Origin: an uncultured Clostridia bacterium
Lineage (GTDB): Bacteria; Bacillota; Clostridia; TANB77; CAG-508
Reading direction: 5' to 3'
Length of the DNA stretch: 36,106 nucleotides
Assembly (NCBI GenBank): GCA_947623865.1
Contig: CANQIC010000014.1
Span: 1 to 36,106 of the forward strand
Position numbers and translations under genes: made by a program
The notes under the pieces: model-generated
Seen by the model: the letters and a program-made list of their open reading frames with translations, nothing else
What the model was told of the DNA's origin: nothing
Databases searched by the model: none
Part shown: in pieces, positions 1-8,935 of the stretch
Layout: each line of letters opens with the position of its first letter
Position numbering within the stretch: position 1 is the first letter of the stretch

Positions 1-438
1 TTAACAGGAATTGTAGATAGATTTAAACTTACAGATATTTGGAAAGAAGGAGGAATTTCAAAACCTATTGAGTATGCTCTTTTGACAAATGAAATATATA
101 AAGAATGGTCTGGCATGAAAGCTAGTGAATATAAGAAATTTAAAGGAATAAGGAAAGAGTCGTTGAGAGATAATATGACAGATATAGAAATTGCACTAAC
201 AAATGTTGGAGAAATAGCTACAAGAGATATTGCAAAGGCAGAAAATCCAAAAGGGTTAAAAGAAAATTTAAATGTTGCTAAAAGAGGTGGAGGAGTAGCA
301 AAAGGAACAAGAAATTTATATGAAAAAGAAACAAAAAAGTCAGCGATTTCTAATAAAAATAATTTAAAATATAGATATATAGAAAATACAAAACAAATTG
401 AGGATAAAGAAAGTAAAAATAATGATAATATTAAATGA
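1..438 (+). CDS. dinD: DinD-like DNA-damage-inducible protein, C-terminal part
   Basis: The frame is open from base 1 to the TGA at 436-438, so this is the last ~145 residues of a gene that starts outside the window; the TTG at 82 is not the true start. The translation contains the C-terminal pattern I associate with DinD (a BRO-N family SOS-regulated protein): RDNMTDIEIALTNVGE, then TRDIAKAENPKGLKEN, then VAKRGGGVAKGTRNLYEKET. The tail after that is Lys/Asn-rich and low complexity. E. coli DinD is an SOS-induced protein reported to inhibit RecA activity. Whether this copy is damage-regulated cannot be judged because the promoter is missing. The assignment rests on recognised motif order, not on a search. 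Confidence 0.72.
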   Translation, partial: LTGIVDRFKLTDIWKEGGISKPIEYALLTNEIYKEWSGMKASEYKKFKGIRKESLRDNMTDIEIALTNVGEIATRDIAKAENPKGLKENLNVAKRGGGVAKGTRNLYEKETKKSAISNKNNLKYRYIENTKQIEDKESKNNDNIK

Positions 439-472
439 CACACATTAAAAAATATGTGTGTCATTTAATATT
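433..472 (+). terminator. Intrinsic terminator overlapping the dinD stop codon
   Basis: A perfect 13-bp inverted repeat (433-445 with 454-466) has an 8-nt A-rich loop and T-rich 3' flank. The left arm includes the TGA stop. Because the flanks are A/T-rich on both sides it may also stop the minus-strand gene that ends at 486. Confidence 0.75.
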
Positions 473-485
473 AGTTAAAAATGAA

Positions 486-812
486 TTACTCTGTTTTTTT
501 GTAAAATACGGCAAATACATCATCATCAATAGTTATAGTGTCAATGTAATTGTGATTATCAATTTCAAAATCATTATACTTACAATTCACAATAATAAAT
601 TGAAACCTTGATGAGCCGTTAGTAGTAGAACTATCATCATCAGTACTAAACCATTCTGATGGAGCCATAAAATTAAATAAAATCAAAGGCCCATTGTTTA
701 CCGACTGTACAGACAAAACTTTTGAACACGTAGGCAGGTTAAATTCTAAAGTGTTTACCTTTTTATCTGCATCAATTTTTAGTTTAACTTGAGCAATTTT
801 CATTTTTTTCAT
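486..812 (-). CDS. Hypothetical 108-aa protein
   Basis: The start at 812 is chosen because a consensus AGGAGG (821-826 on the plus strand as cctcct) lies 8 nt upstream; a second ATG at 803 would be too far away. The protein has no signal peptide or membrane segment. Its middle (KVLSVQSVNNGPLILFNF) and end (YIDTITIDDDVFAVFYK) resemble in layout the small phage-associated DUF7352-type proteins, which open with a beta strand, then an LSVQ-type strand, and end in a G-T-hydrophobic strand. That similarity is from memory and weak. The gene sits between dinD and a small membrane protein in what looks like an accessory segment. The function is unknown. Confidence 0.6.
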   Translation of the reverse strand: MKKMKIAQVKLKIDADKKVNTLEFNLPTCSKVLSVQSVNNGPLILFNFMAPSEWFSTDDDSSTTNGSSRFQFIIVNCKYNDFEIDNHNYIDTITIDDDVFAVFYKKTE

Positions 813-826
813 GGTAAAAACCTCCT

Positions 827-906
827 ATAATTTTTTATACTTCGGAGGTAATGCCTCCGAAATATCGGATGGCATTAACATAAATTTACCATCAAAATAA
901 ATTATA
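827..906 (-). promoter_or_regulatory. Structured leader with alternative hairpins before the 108-aa gene
   Basis: On the minus strand a TATAAT (906-901) is followed by a leader that can form two mutually exclusive stems. One is an 8-bp perfect stem, 841-848 with 854-861. The other pairs 849-860 with 865-877 (12 bp, one bulged base at 870). The segment acctcc in the first stem could also pair with the ggaggt of the ribosome binding site at 820-825. I see no good -35 hexamer. Confidence 0.4.
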
Positions 907-1165
907 CCATAATTTTTTATAAAAGTATATACAACAAGGCAATTTTATATGCATCCTTTGATCTGCACTAAAAAACAACAATTGTGTTGCATTTTATTGT
1001 TTATATATAAAAAATATTTTAGGTATTGAATTATATTGCCTATTAAAGTTGATAACTTATGTATTAGCAATTTTTAATTTCATTAAAACTTGCTTTTCTT
1101 ATGTAAATATGATACATTAATATAAAGCTGCATTGTCAGTTAATAATTATAAAGGAGGGGAGAAA

Positions 1166-1492
1166 ATGAAACGGAGGATTTTATCAATAATCTTAATGAT
1201 TATTTTTGTATCTATGACATTAATATATTTATATGCATCCATTACTGATAGAGAAAATCGGGGATTATTAATTATCTCAGCAATAGTTTCTTGCATTCTA
1301 TGTATCATTTTTGTGCTGAAGAGAAAATCTGATTTTTTACAATTGTTTTTTAGAAAAATTTTTGGATTTTGTATAGTGTTCTCTATTTCTATAGGGATTA
1401 ATTGTTGGAATGTACTAACTATTTTTCCTACAGTAGTTTATTGTGTTAGTTATGTCATATATGAAAAAATCGAGAGAGAATACAATAAATAA
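1166..1492 (+). CDS. Small hypothetical membrane protein
   Basis: The 108-aa product starts at the ATG at 1166, which has AAGGAGGGG 7 nt upstream; the upstream TTG at 1133 has no such site. Hydrophobic segments at about residues 4-24, 33-53 and 65-103 suggest three or four membrane helices, with charged RKS and a Glu/Arg-rich C terminus between and after them. I recognise no family. Codon use differs from the core genes here: CGG is read as Arg twice (codon 3 at 1172 and again at 1259), whereas the long housekeeping genes avoid CGG entirely. It ends 7 nt before a strong terminator and appears to be a single-gene unit of accessory origin. Confidence 0.6.
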   Translation: MKRRILSIILMIIFVSMTLIYLYASITDRENRGLLIISAIVSCILCIIFVLKRKSDFLQLFFRKIFGFCIVFSISIGINCWNVLTIFPTVVYCVSYVIYEKIEREYNK

Positions 1493-1500
1493 CCGTTTCA

Positions 1501-1545
1501 AAAAGCACAGTATTCAAAATGAAACTGTGCTTTTCCCATTTCTAT
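1501..1545 (+). terminator. Intrinsic terminator after the small membrane protein
   Basis: An 11-bp perfect stem pairs 1501-1511 (aaaagcacagt) with 1524-1534, with a 12-nt loop. The 3' arm ends in TTTT followed by a C/T-rich tract. Confidence 0.7.
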
Positions 1546-1573
1546 ACTTTTTTTAGTTTTTCTAAATAAACAA

Positions 1574-1602
1574 TTGAAAAGTATAAATTAATAATATATA
1601 AT
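1574..1602 (+). promoter_or_regulatory. Sigma-A promoter for adhE
   Basis: TTGAAA (1574-1579), a 17-nt spacer and a perfect TATAAT (1597-1602) stand 38 nt before the adhE start. No clear Rex-type TTGTTAA palindrome is visible near it. Confidence 0.65.
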
Positions 1603-1640
1603 TAATAAAAATCACACATAATATAAATAGGAGGTATAAA

Positions 1641-4235
1641 ATGAGTGATAATGTAAACATTGAAGAAATGATTGACAAATTAGTAAAAAATGCTAATAAA
1701 GCTTTAGAAGAGTATATGAAGTTAGACCAAAAACAAATAAATGATATAGTATATAATATGTCACTTGCAGGTCTAGATCATCATACAGAACTCGCAAAAT
1801 TAGCAGTAGAAGAAACAGGAAGAGGAGTGTATGAAGATAAAATTATAAAAAATATATTTTCAACAGAATATATTTGGCACTCTATAAAATATGAAAAAAC
1901 AGTAGGAGTAGTTGAAGAAAATGAATTAGAAGGATATGTAGAAGTTGCAGAACCAATAGGAGTAATTGCAGGTGTAACACCTGTTACAAATCCAACATCT
2001 ACAACAATGTTTAAATCCTTAATTTGTGCTAAAACAAGAAATCCTATAATATTTGGATTCCATCCATCAGCACAAAAATGTTCTGTAAGAGCTGCAGAAA
2101 TTTTAAGAGATGCTGCAATAAAAGCAGGGGCACCAAAAAATTGTATACAATGGATTGAATTTCCATCAATAGAAGCAACCAGTACACTTATGAATCATCC
2201 AGGAGTATCATTAATACTTGCAACGGGTGGTTCAGGAATGGTAAGAGCTGCATATAGTTGTGGAAAACCGGCTTTAGGAGTTGGACCAGGAAATGCACCA
2301 TGCTATATAGAAAAAACAGCAAATCTAAAAAGAGCATGTACAGATTTAATGCTTTCTAAAACATTTGATAATGGAATGATATGTGCATCTGAACAGGCAG
2401 TTATAGTAGACAACGAAATACATGGAGAATTTGAGAAATACATGAAAGAAAACAATTGTTATTTCTTAAATCCAGAAGAAACAAAAAAAGTATCAAATTA
2501 TGTAATAAATTCTGAAAAGCAAGCTGTAAATCCAGAAGTAGTAGGAAAATCAGCTGACTGGATAGCAAAACAAGCAGGAATATCAGTTCCTGAAAAAACA
2601 AAAATATTAATAGCAAAATTAGATGATGTAGGACCAGATTATCCATTATCTAGAGAAAAACTATCACCAGTACTTGCATATTTTATTGTAAAAAGCCATA
2701 AAGAAGGATTTGAAAAATGTAGAAAGATGCTAGAATTTGGAGGACTTGGGCATTCTGCTATAATCCATAGTGAAGACAATGAAATAATAGAAAAATTTGG
2801 TACAGAAATGAAAGTAGGAAGAATTATAGTTAATTCTCCATCATCACAAGGGGCAATAGGAGATATATATAATACAAACACACCATCACTTACTTTAGGT
2901 TGTGGTTCATATGGAAAAAATAGTACAACTTCAAATGTATCAACACAAAACTTAATAAATAAGAAAAAAATTGCGAAAAGGAGAGTTAATATGCAATGGT
3001 TTAAAATTCCACCAAAAATTTATTTTGAAAAAAATGCAATACAATACCTAGAAAAAATGAACAATATATCAAGAGCATTTATAGTAACAGACCCAACAAT
3101 GTTAAAATTAGGATATGTTGATAAAGCTTTATACTATCTAAGGAAAAGAGAACAATATTGTCACTCTAAAATTTATTCAGATGTAGAACCAGATCCAGAT
3201 GTAGATACAATAATGCGTGGAGTAGAAGAAATGAAAAACTTTAATCCAGATGTAATTATTGCAATTGGAGGAGGTTCAGCAATAGATGCAGCAAAAGGTA
3301 TGTGGCTATTCTATGAGCATCCAGATGCTACATTTGATGGATTAAAACAAAAATTTATGGATATAAGGAAAAGAGTAGTAAAATTTCCTAATTTAGGAGA
3401 AAAGGCAAAATTTGTTGCAGTACCAACTACTTCTGGAACAGGAAGTGAAGTAACAGCGTTTTCAGTAATAACAGATAGAAAGAATGGAAATATAAAATAT
3501 CCATTGGCAGATTATGCATTAAGACCAGATGTTGCAATAATAGATCCTCAATTTGTTCTTTCACTTCCAAAGAGTGCAACAGCAGATACAGGTATGGACG
3601 TATTGACACACGCTTTAGAAGCATATGTATCTAATATGGCAAGTGATTATACAGATGGATTAGCTCTTCAAGCAATTGATATAGTATTTGATTACTTAAA
3701 AAGAGCATATGATAATGGGGAAAATGATATTGAGGCAAGAGAAAAAATGCATAATGCAAGCTGTATTGCAGGAATGGCATTTACAAATGCATTCTTAGGA
3801 TTAAATCATAGTATGGCACATAAATTAGGTGGAGAATACCATATACCACATGGAAGAGCAAATGCAATTCTACTTCCTTATGTAATAAAATATAATTCTC
3901 AAAAACCAACAAAATTTGCAGCATTTCCAAAATATGAATATTTTATAGCAGATAAAAAATATGCAAAGGCAGCAAAATTTGCTGGAGTAGCAGGAAAAAC
4001 TGAAGAAGAAAGTGTAAACAATTTAATAAAAGCAATAAGACAATTAATGAAAGATTTAAATATGCCAATGTCAATAAAAGATTGTGGAATAGAAGAAGAT
4101 GTATTCATGGCAAATTTACAAGGATTATCAGAACGTGCGCATGATGATCAATGCACAGGTGCAAATCCAAGATATCCATTAGTTGAAGAAATAAAAGAAA
4201 TATACAGAAAGGCTTATTATGGGGAAGAAGTTTAA
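1641..4235 (+). CDS. adhE: Bifunctional acetaldehyde-CoA/alcohol dehydrogenase AdhE
   Basis: AdhE reduces acetyl-CoA to acetaldehyde and then to ethanol with NADH, regenerating NAD+ in fermentation; in other bacteria it assembles into cytoplasmic spirosome filaments. The 864-aa length is typical. Residues ~1-440 are the aldehyde dehydrogenase domain with the catalytic Cys at 248 in [12 protein letters not shown]. Residues ~455-864 are the iron-dependent alcohol dehydrogenase domain: [25 protein letters not shown], and the metal-ligand region [15 protein letters not shown] followed by [20 protein letters not shown]. The start has AGGAGG at the usual distance. The gene stands alone between its own promoter and terminator. 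It contains no in-frame CGG. Confidence 0.97.
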   Translation: MSDNVNIEEMIDKLVKNANKALEEYMKLDQKQINDIVYNMSLAGLDHHTELAKLAVEETGRGVYEDKIIKNIFSTEYIWHSIKYEKTVGVVEENELEGYVEVAEPIGVIAGVTPVTNPTSTTMFKSLICAKTRNPIIFGFHPSAQKCSVRAAEILRDAAIKAGAPKNCIQWIEFPSIEATSTLMNHPGVSLILATGGSGMVRAAYSCGKPALGVGPGNAPCYIEKTANLKRACTDLMLSKTFDNGMICASEQAVIVDNEIHGEFEKYMKENNCYFLNPEETKKVSNYVINSEKQAVNPEVVGKSADWIAKQAGISVPEKTKILIAKLDDVGPDYPLSREKLSPVLAYFIVKSHKEGFEKCRKMLEFGGLGHSAIIHSEDNEIIEKFGTEMKVGRIIVNSPSSQGAIGDIYNTNTPSLTLGCGSYGKNSTTSNVSTQNLINKKKIAKRRVNMQWFKIPPKIYFEKNAIQYLEKMNNISRAFIVTDPTMLKLGYVDKALYYLRKREQYCHSKIYSDVEPDPDVDTIMRGVEEMKNFNPDVIIAIGGGSAIDAAKGMWLFYEHPDATFDGLKQKFMDIRKRVVKFPNLGEKAKFVAVPTTSGTGSEVTAFSVITDRKNGNIKYPLADYALRPDVAIIDPQFVLSLPKSATADTGMDVLTHALEAYVSNMASDYTDGLALQAIDIVFDYLKRAYDNGENDIEAREKMHNASCIAGMAFTNAFLGLNHSMAHKLGGEYHIPHGRANAILLPYVIKYNSQKPTKFAAFPKYEYFIADKKYAKAAKFAGVAGKTEEESVNNLIKAIRQLMKDLNMPMSIKDCGIEEDVFMANLQGLSERAHDDQCTGANPRYPLVEEIKEIYRKAYYGEEV

Positions 4236-4240
4236 AAAAT

Positions 4241-4276
4241 AAAAATGACACCACAATAGTGGTGTCATTTTTTGTA
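4241..4276 (+). terminator. Strong terminator between convergent adhE and the S1-like gene
   Basis: A 14-bp perfect stem pairs 4241-4254 with 4259-4272, with a 4-nt loop and T run. The A-rich 5' flank makes it usable in both directions, fitting the convergent gene on the minus strand ending at 4296. Confidence 0.85.
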
Positions 4277-4295
4277 TGGAGTATTCAAGTTTGAA

Positions 4296-5132
4296 TTAGA
4301 CAGTAAACGAAATAAAACCGAGTTGTAATTTATCGGGATGATTAGGCTTAAATTTCTTCACTCTTGCTTTAACCTTTGAACCATAAGGAATTTTTATTCC
4401 TTTAATTGGATTTATTATTGCAGTAGTACTAGGATTAAAAAATGCATAATATCCATCCTCATCTTCATTTACTGGATTTAATGAAATTACCTCTATAATA
4501 TCACCAGGAGTCAAATACTTTGAAACATTATCAAATAAATTCTTATGATTTAGTGATACTCGATATTTTTCAGAATTAGTTGAAATAATTTCTGCATCAA
4601 TTGATTGACCAACAGTAAAGCCTATATCTTTAGGATTATTTATTTGGGTCAAAGAGAGTTTTCTATTATGAATAAGACTATTAATTCCATGACCAACATC
4701 AACAAATAATCCATAATCGACAATACTTGTTATTAAGCAGGAAACAACATTACCCTTAAATTGTTCAATAAGATTAAACGATTTAAGCATATTTGCTTTC
4801 CGAGACAAAATAATTGTATTATCATCAGATATTTTTCGTACACATACACAAATAGTTTTTCCAAAAAAGGAATAAACCCAAGGTGAAATACTATTGTTCG
4901 TACGAATAACTGGATAAATAGAGAATTCATCCAATGGAATCTCACCATTAAAGGAATTTCCTAAATCAACCCTAAGGCATTTCTTACTAAAGTTCAAATT
5001 AAGTACTTTAGCAACTAAGAAATTGCCAGTTTTTTTTGCCCGAACAATTTTATCTAAAGACATAGAGCTGTCTAAAGAGTAATAGCTTTCAGGCATGAGC
5101 TTTTTAAATTCGTCTTTTTTACCTTTGTTCAT
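4296..5132 (-). CDS. S1-repeat RNA-binding protein (ribosomal protein S1-like)
   Basis: The 278-aa product starts at the ATG whose AGGAGG-like site (cctcc at 5140-5144 on plus) is 7 nt upstream; a GTG 11 codons earlier overlaps that site and is rejected. The central ~75 residues are a clear S1 OB fold: a GNVVSCLITSIVDYGLFVDV strand pair, then a SLIHNRKLS loop and VGQSIDAEIIS. A degenerate S1 unit precedes it (GNFLVAKVLNLNF to IILSRKANM) and a third follows. It is shorter than ribosomal S1 and stands alone, away from cmk/plsC. Two Arg codons are CGG (4800-4802 and 5040-5042), one in the conserved LSRK position, so here CGG clearly encodes Arg. That sets the gene apart from the neighbouring core genes. 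Confidence 0.75.
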   Translation of the reverse strand: MNKGKKDEFKKLMPESYYSLDSSMSLDKIVRAKKTGNFLVAKVLNLNFSKKCLRVDLGNSFNGEIPLDEFSIYPVIRTNNSISPWVYSFFGKTICVCVRKISDDNTIILSRKANMLKSFNLIEQFKGNVVSCLITSIVDYGLFVDVGHGINSLIHNRKLSLTQINNPKDIGFTVGQSIDAEIISTNSEKYRVSLNHKNLFDNVSKYLTPGDIIEVISLNPVNEDEDGYYAFFNPSTTAIINPIKGIKIPYGSKVKARVKKFKPNHPDKLQLGFISFTV

Positions 5133-5294
5133 TATAAAACCTCCAATAAATTTAATTAGTAGCACATTATGTTACTATAAACATTATATCATATATTTTC
5201 TTATTGTCAAATTAGAAAAAATAAAAAACAGTAACACAATTTACATACTTTGCATACTATATCGTATAACATATAAAATAAGGAGGTAAGCATT

Positions 5295-5444
5295 ATGCCA
5301 GATGAAAGAAATTGCGGATGCAATAACGGAATAGGTGGATTATTTGGAGGATGTGGAGATGACTGTTCAATATTATTCTTTATAATAATATTCTTATTGT
5401 TATTCACAAACTGCGGATGTAATAGAGGATGCGGATGCAACTAG
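5295..5444 (+). CDS. 49-aa Cys/Gly-rich single-helix membrane peptide
   Basis: This short gene has a consensus AAGGAGGT at 5279-5286, 8 nt before the ATG, and is followed at once by a strong terminator, so it is very likely expressed. The product has a polar N terminus with CGCNNG and GGCGDDC, one hydrophobic helix (SILFFIIIFLLLF, residues ~26-38), then a second Cys/Gly cluster (CGCNRGCGCN). Seven Cys in 49 residues suggest metal binding or disulfide cross-linking. Similar Gly/Cys peptides with one helix are common in Clostridia, and some are annotated as chorion-like high-cysteine proteins; a spore or envelope role is only a guess. Confidence 0.7.
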   Translation: MPDERNCGCNNGIGGLFGGCGDDCSILFFIIIFLLLFTNCGCNRGCGCN

Positions 5445-5460
5445 TACTTAATTTAAAATT

Positions 5461-5498
5461 TTAAGGCTTTGAAATTATTTTCAAAGCCTTAATTTTTG
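5461..5498 (+). terminator. Intrinsic terminator after the Cys-rich peptide
   Basis: A 14-bp perfect stem pairs 5461-5474 with 5479-5492 with a 4-nt loop, followed by TTTTT. Confidence 0.85.
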
Positions 5499-5555
5499 CT
5501 TATATAATAAAAAGACAAAAACTTTAAAAATTCTAGTATTTTTTTACTTTTTTCC

Positions 5556-5584
5556 TTGACTTGTTTTTTTGCTTACGATATACT
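5556..5584 (+). promoter_or_regulatory. Sigma-A promoter for the glucosaminidase operon
   Basis: TTGACT (5556-5561), 17-nt spacer, TATACT (5579-5584), 46 nt before the start codon. Confidence 0.65.
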
Positions 5585-5630
5585 TTAACTATATAAATCA
5601 CATACAATTAATACGAAAGAGGAGATAAAA

Positions 5631-7268
5631 ATGCAAAGATATATTTCTAATAAATTTAATAAAAAAATTCTATGTATTTTAATTCTTTCTATTATGATAT
5701 ATATAATCTTTGGTTTCATTCCAAAACTAACAACAAAATCATATGCGAAAACCTATACATATAGTAAAGCAAATTCAAATAGTTTACCATCAAATTTTGA
5801 AAAAACATATCCAGGATATAAAACACTTTTACAAACTTTAGCAAAAGCTCATTCAAAGTGGACATTTAAATTGTATGAAACAGGTTTAGAATGGGAAACA
5901 GTAATAAATAATGAATATGTAGGACACAGAGGATCACCTAAAAACTTATCTCCAAGTAATTATCCTAAAGGATGGATTTGTACTATATGCAATGAAAAAC
6001 CATATGATACCGGAAGCTGGAGATGTACATCTAGAAATGCTATAGAATATATGATAGACCCTAGGAATAGCATAAATGAAAGTGATGTATTTCAATTTCA
6101 AGAGCTATCGTATTCAAGTAGTAAAACTACTTCTGCTGAAAAAAGTGCCATACAAAAAATGGTAAAGGGAACATTTATAAATAGTGATGCATGTGTAAAT
6201 GCTATATTAGAAGCAGCAGTAAAGCATAAAGTTAGTCCATATCATATTGTTGCAAGAATTATACAAGAACAAGGAACCAAAGGGTCAACATTAGGACTAG
6301 GAATAAAAAGTGAAGGAAAAACTTATTATAATGTATTTAATATTGGGGCAACAGGAAATACATCAGAAAAAATAATAGATAATGGACTAGCTAGAGCAAA
6401 AAAAGAAAAATGGACTAGCTTAGCTGCATCAATAATAGGTGGTACAGAATTTTTAGCAACAAACTTTATATCTCTTGGACAAAACACATTATATTTTCAA
6501 AAATTCAATGTAGTTAATAAAAATAATTTATATGGAAATCAATATATGCAAAATGTATTGGCTGCTCAAAATGAAGGAACTTCAATTAGAAGTGATTACA
6601 AAGATTATGGGATATTAGAAGGACCATTTACTTTTATAATACCATTATACAAAAATATGCCTTCAAAGGCATGTGCAAAACCTTCAAATACTTCTGTTAA
6701 AGAGACTGGAGAATCTGCATATATAAATGCAAATGGAGGGTTAAAACTAAAGGATGCACCAAATGGAAATACAATTGTACTTGTACCTAAAAATACTAAA
6801 GTATTAATAACCAAAAGAGCAACAAAAAAAATAAATAGTTATTATTGGGATAGAGTTTCTACACCATATGGAACAGGCTATATGGCAAGGGAAGCTGATG
6901 ACGGAAGTAAAACATATTTAGTACCAATAAAACAATATAAAATAAGTGGAAGTAATATAATAGTTGCACCAGGGGCAACAATAAAAACCATATCAGGTGC
7001 AAAAAATCAAAGCAAAACGTTTGGAACAGGAGCAAAAATAACTTTTGAAGGAAAAACATATGCACTAGTAATACTAGGTGATGTAAGTGGAGATGGAAAA
7101 ATAACACCAGCAGACTATGTTACTGTAAAAAACAAAATTATGGGTGTTACTTCAATGAATACTATTAAACAAAAATCAGCCGATGTAAACCGAGATGGAA
7201 AGATAAGCCCAGCAGATTATGTAAGTATTAAAAATCATATAATGAATGCAAAAAAAATAAGTATTTGA
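5631..7268 (+). CDS. Secreted N-acetylglucosaminidase with SH3-like and dockerin domains
   Basis: The 545-aa protein begins with a long signal/anchor segment (hydrophobic residues ~13-33, then KSYAKT). Residues ~50-345 carry the peptidoglycan glucosaminidase fold: VSPYHIVARIIQEQG around the likely catalytic Glu, then YNVFNIGAT, typical of LytD-type beta-N-acetylglucosaminidases that cut the glycan backbone. Residues ~355-425 look like an SH3-type wall-binding unit (LKLKDAPNGNTIVLVPKNTKVLI). The last ~65 residues are a type I dockerin with two calcium-loop repeats: GDVSGDGKITPADYVTVKN and ADVNRDGKISPADYVSIKN. The next gene, 49 nt downstream, encodes a membrane-bound surface protein with the same KSYAKT processing region, so the two probably act together at the cell surface. 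Confidence 0.85.
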   Translation: MQRYISNKFNKKILCILILSIMIYIIFGFIPKLTTKSYAKTYTYSKANSNSLPSNFEKTYPGYKTLLQTLAKAHSKWTFKLYETGLEWETVINNEYVGHRGSPKNLSPSNYPKGWICTICNEKPYDTGSWRCTSRNAIEYMIDPRNSINESDVFQFQELSYSSSKTTSAEKSAIQKMVKGTFINSDACVNAILEAAVKHKVSPYHIVARIIQEQGTKGSTLGLGIKSEGKTYYNVFNIGATGNTSEKIIDNGLARAKKEKWTSLAASIIGGTEFLATNFISLGQNTLYFQKFNVVNKNNLYGNQYMQNVLAAQNEGTSIRSDYKDYGILEGPFTFIIPLYKNMPSKACAKPSNTSVKETGESAYINANGGLKLKDAPNGNTIVLVPKNTKVLITKRATKKINSYYWDRVSTPYGTGYMAREADDGSKTYLVPIKQYKISGSNIIVAPGATIKTISGAKNQSKTFGTGAKITFEGKTYALVILGDVSGDGKITPADYVTVKNKIMGVTSMNTIKQKSADVNRDGKISPADYVSIKNHIMNAKKISI

Positions 7269-7317
7269 TATATAATCTTGTATAATTAATTGCTTAAACA
7301 AAGGAGAGAAAGTTTAA

Positions 7318-8721
7318 ATGAAAAAAAATACTTTAAATAAGATATTATTTATAATATTAGTAATTGTTTTAATGTGGTTGCTAATGACTATTAAATCATA
7401 TGCCAAGACTAGTATAAGTATAAGTACATCAAAATCTAAAGTAGCGCCAGGAGGTACATTTACGGTTACAGTTTCTGCTAAAGGAGCTGGAATGGTAACT
7501 ACTTCTGTTAGCAATGGATCAGGTGGAAAAACAGATTTTTTAGATAATAGCTCTTATTCTTTTACATGCACAGCTGGTTCATCAGGAAGTGTAACAATAT
7601 ATGCATCTGGAACATTAGGAGATTATGCAACAAATAAGGATACAAATAGATCTGCATCGAAAACACTAAAAATTGTTAGCAATTCAGGTGCAGGGACATC
7701 AGGAGGAGGTAGTTCTGGTAGAAAAAGTTCAAGTAGCTCATCGGGAAGTAGTTCAAGTGGAGGATACTCAAGTAATAATTCTAATAAAACTACTCCAGAA
7801 GAAACAGAAAAATCAAGTGATAGTACATTAAATGGATTAACAGTTAAAGAAGGAAAAATTACTCCTGAATTTAAAAAAGATGTAAAAGAATATGCTTTAA
7901 CTATTCCTTATGAGACTTCAGAAATTAATGTAACTGCAACACCAACTGATTCAAAAGCAACAGTAAATGTTAAAGGAAACAAAAAATTAAAAGAGGGAGA
8001 AAATACAGTTACAGTAGTTGTTACTGCAGAAGATGGAAGTACATCAAATTATACAATAAAAGTAACTAGAGCAAGAGTTCCAATTGCACTAAAATCTCTA
8101 ATAATAAAATATGAAAATCAAAATGGAGAATTAATAGAAACACCTTTAAATCCAACATTTGCTTTTAATACATTAGAATATACTTTAGAAGATTTAGAAT
8201 ATTGGGTTGAAAAATTATCGATAGGAGCTGTTCCAAATATTGAGGGTGCAACAGTAGATATACAAGGAGCAGATAATTTGCAAATAGGAGAAAATACTAT
8301 AACTATTACTTTAAAAACTATTGAAGATCAAAAGAACTTAAAAAAAGGAGAAGAACCAAAAGAAGAAACTATTAGCTATACCATAAAAGTTAATAAAAAG
8401 AAAGAACCAACATTAATGGCAAAGATATCAGATTGGTTTAAAGGAGTTATGGGAACAGTATCGACTTGGTATGGACAAAATGAAGAAAAAGTAATACTAG
8501 GTGCTTTGGGTGTATGTATAGTAGCACTTCTTGGATTATCAATATATATAGTTGTTGACTATAACAAATATAAAGATGTAATAGAAAAAGCAAAAAAAAC
8601 TGTGGAAATTAGTTCAACAGAAAATATAATTGAACAAATTCATAAAAATTCTGATAATGTTAAAGAAAAATATGTAGATGACGAAAAAAATGATAAATTA
8701 AAGGGTGGGAAACATTTTTAA
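7318..8721 (+). CDS. Membrane-anchored surface protein with cadherin-like beta-sandwich repeats
   Basis: The 467-aa protein has an N-terminal signal segment (residues ~8-26, ending KSYAKT), an Ig-like domain (SISISTSKSKVAPGGTFTVT), a Gly/Ser linker (~125-155), and two cadherin-like beta-sandwich units (~168-245 beginning STLNGLTVKEGKITPEF; ~250-350). A C-terminal membrane helix (~395-415, ILGALGVCIVALLGLSIYIV) is followed by a charged cytoplasmic tail. The architecture is familiar from Clostridia surface proteins. It is the second gene of an operon with the dockerin-bearing glucosaminidase. The N-terminal Ig-like domain could serve as a dockerin partner, but it lacks features that let me call it a cohesin. 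The start has AAGGAGAG upstream. Confidence 0.75.
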   Translation: MKKNTLNKILFIILVIVLMWLLMTIKSYAKTSISISTSKSKVAPGGTFTVTVSAKGAGMVTTSVSNGSGGKTDFLDNSSYSFTCTAGSSGSVTIYASGTLGDYATNKDTNRSASKTLKIVSNSGAGTSGGGSSGRKSSSSSSGSSSSGGYSSNNSNKTTPEETEKSSDSTLNGLTVKEGKITPEFKKDVKEYALTIPYETSEINVTATPTDSKATVNVKGNKKLKEGENTVTVVVTAEDGSTSNYTIKVTRARVPIALKSLIIKYENQNGELIETPLNPTFAFNTLEYTLEDLEYWVEKLSIGAVPNIEGATVDIQGADNLQIGENTITITLKTIEDQKNLKKGEEPKEETISYTIKVNKKKEPTLMAKISDWFKGVMGTVSTWYGQNEEKVILGALGVCIVALLGLSIYIVVDYNKYKDVIEKAKKTVEISSTENIIEQIHKNSDNVKEKYVDDEKNDKLKGGKHF

Positions 8722-8724
8722 AGT

Positions 8725-8774
8725 AAAAAATAGAAATAGATATAGATATTTATTTGTCTGTTTCTATTTTTTGT
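8725..8774 (+). terminator. Probable terminator of the surface-protein operon
   Basis: A 12-bp A/T-rich stem pairs 8725-8736 with 8761-8772 across a 24-nt loop; the 3' arm is a T run. Stability is modest. Confidence 0.55.
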
Positions 8775-8797
8775 AATATTTTGTCGAACGGTTTTTA

Positions 8798-8825
8798 TTG
8801 ACAAACTTATTAAGAATGGTATAAT
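8798..8825 (+). promoter_or_regulatory. Promoter 1 of the toxin-antitoxin operon
   Basis: Both hexamers are perfect: TTGACA (8798-8803), 16-nt spacer, TATAAT (8820-8825). Confidence 0.7.
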
Positions 8826-8847
8826 ATTGCATTGTAAACAAAAATAT

Positions 8848-8876
8848 TTGATATTATGTTAAATTTATGCTATAAT
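8848..8876 (+). promoter_or_regulatory. Promoter 2 of the toxin-antitoxin operon (extended -10)
   Basis: TTGATA (8848-8853), 17-nt spacer, TATAAT (8871-8876) preceded by TGC, i.e. an extended -10. It sits 50 nt downstream of promoter 1. Confidence 0.65.
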
Positions 8877-8890
8877 ATAGATAGTGTTAT

Positions 8891-8923
8891 TTTCTAATAT
8901 ATGGGAATACTATATATTAGAAA
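8891..8923 (+). promoter_or_regulatory. Leader palindrome abutting the antitoxin ribosome binding site
   Basis: A perfect 12-bp inverted repeat (8891-8902 with 8912-8923) has a 9-nt centre. The right arm touches the AGAGGTG ribosome binding site. It could be the DNA operator for autorepression by the toxin-antitoxin complex or an RNA hairpin that limits translation. Confidence 0.45.
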
Positions 8924-8935
8924 GAGGTGTATATT

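Noticed and set aside
1133-1165. TTG start for the small membrane protein
   Set aside because: The ATG at 1166 has a strong AAGGAGGGG at the right distance; the TTG has none.
5463-5492. Riboswitch before the glucosaminidase gene
   Set aside because: The structure is a simple terminator of the upstream peptide gene; the glucosaminidase has its own promoter downstream of it.
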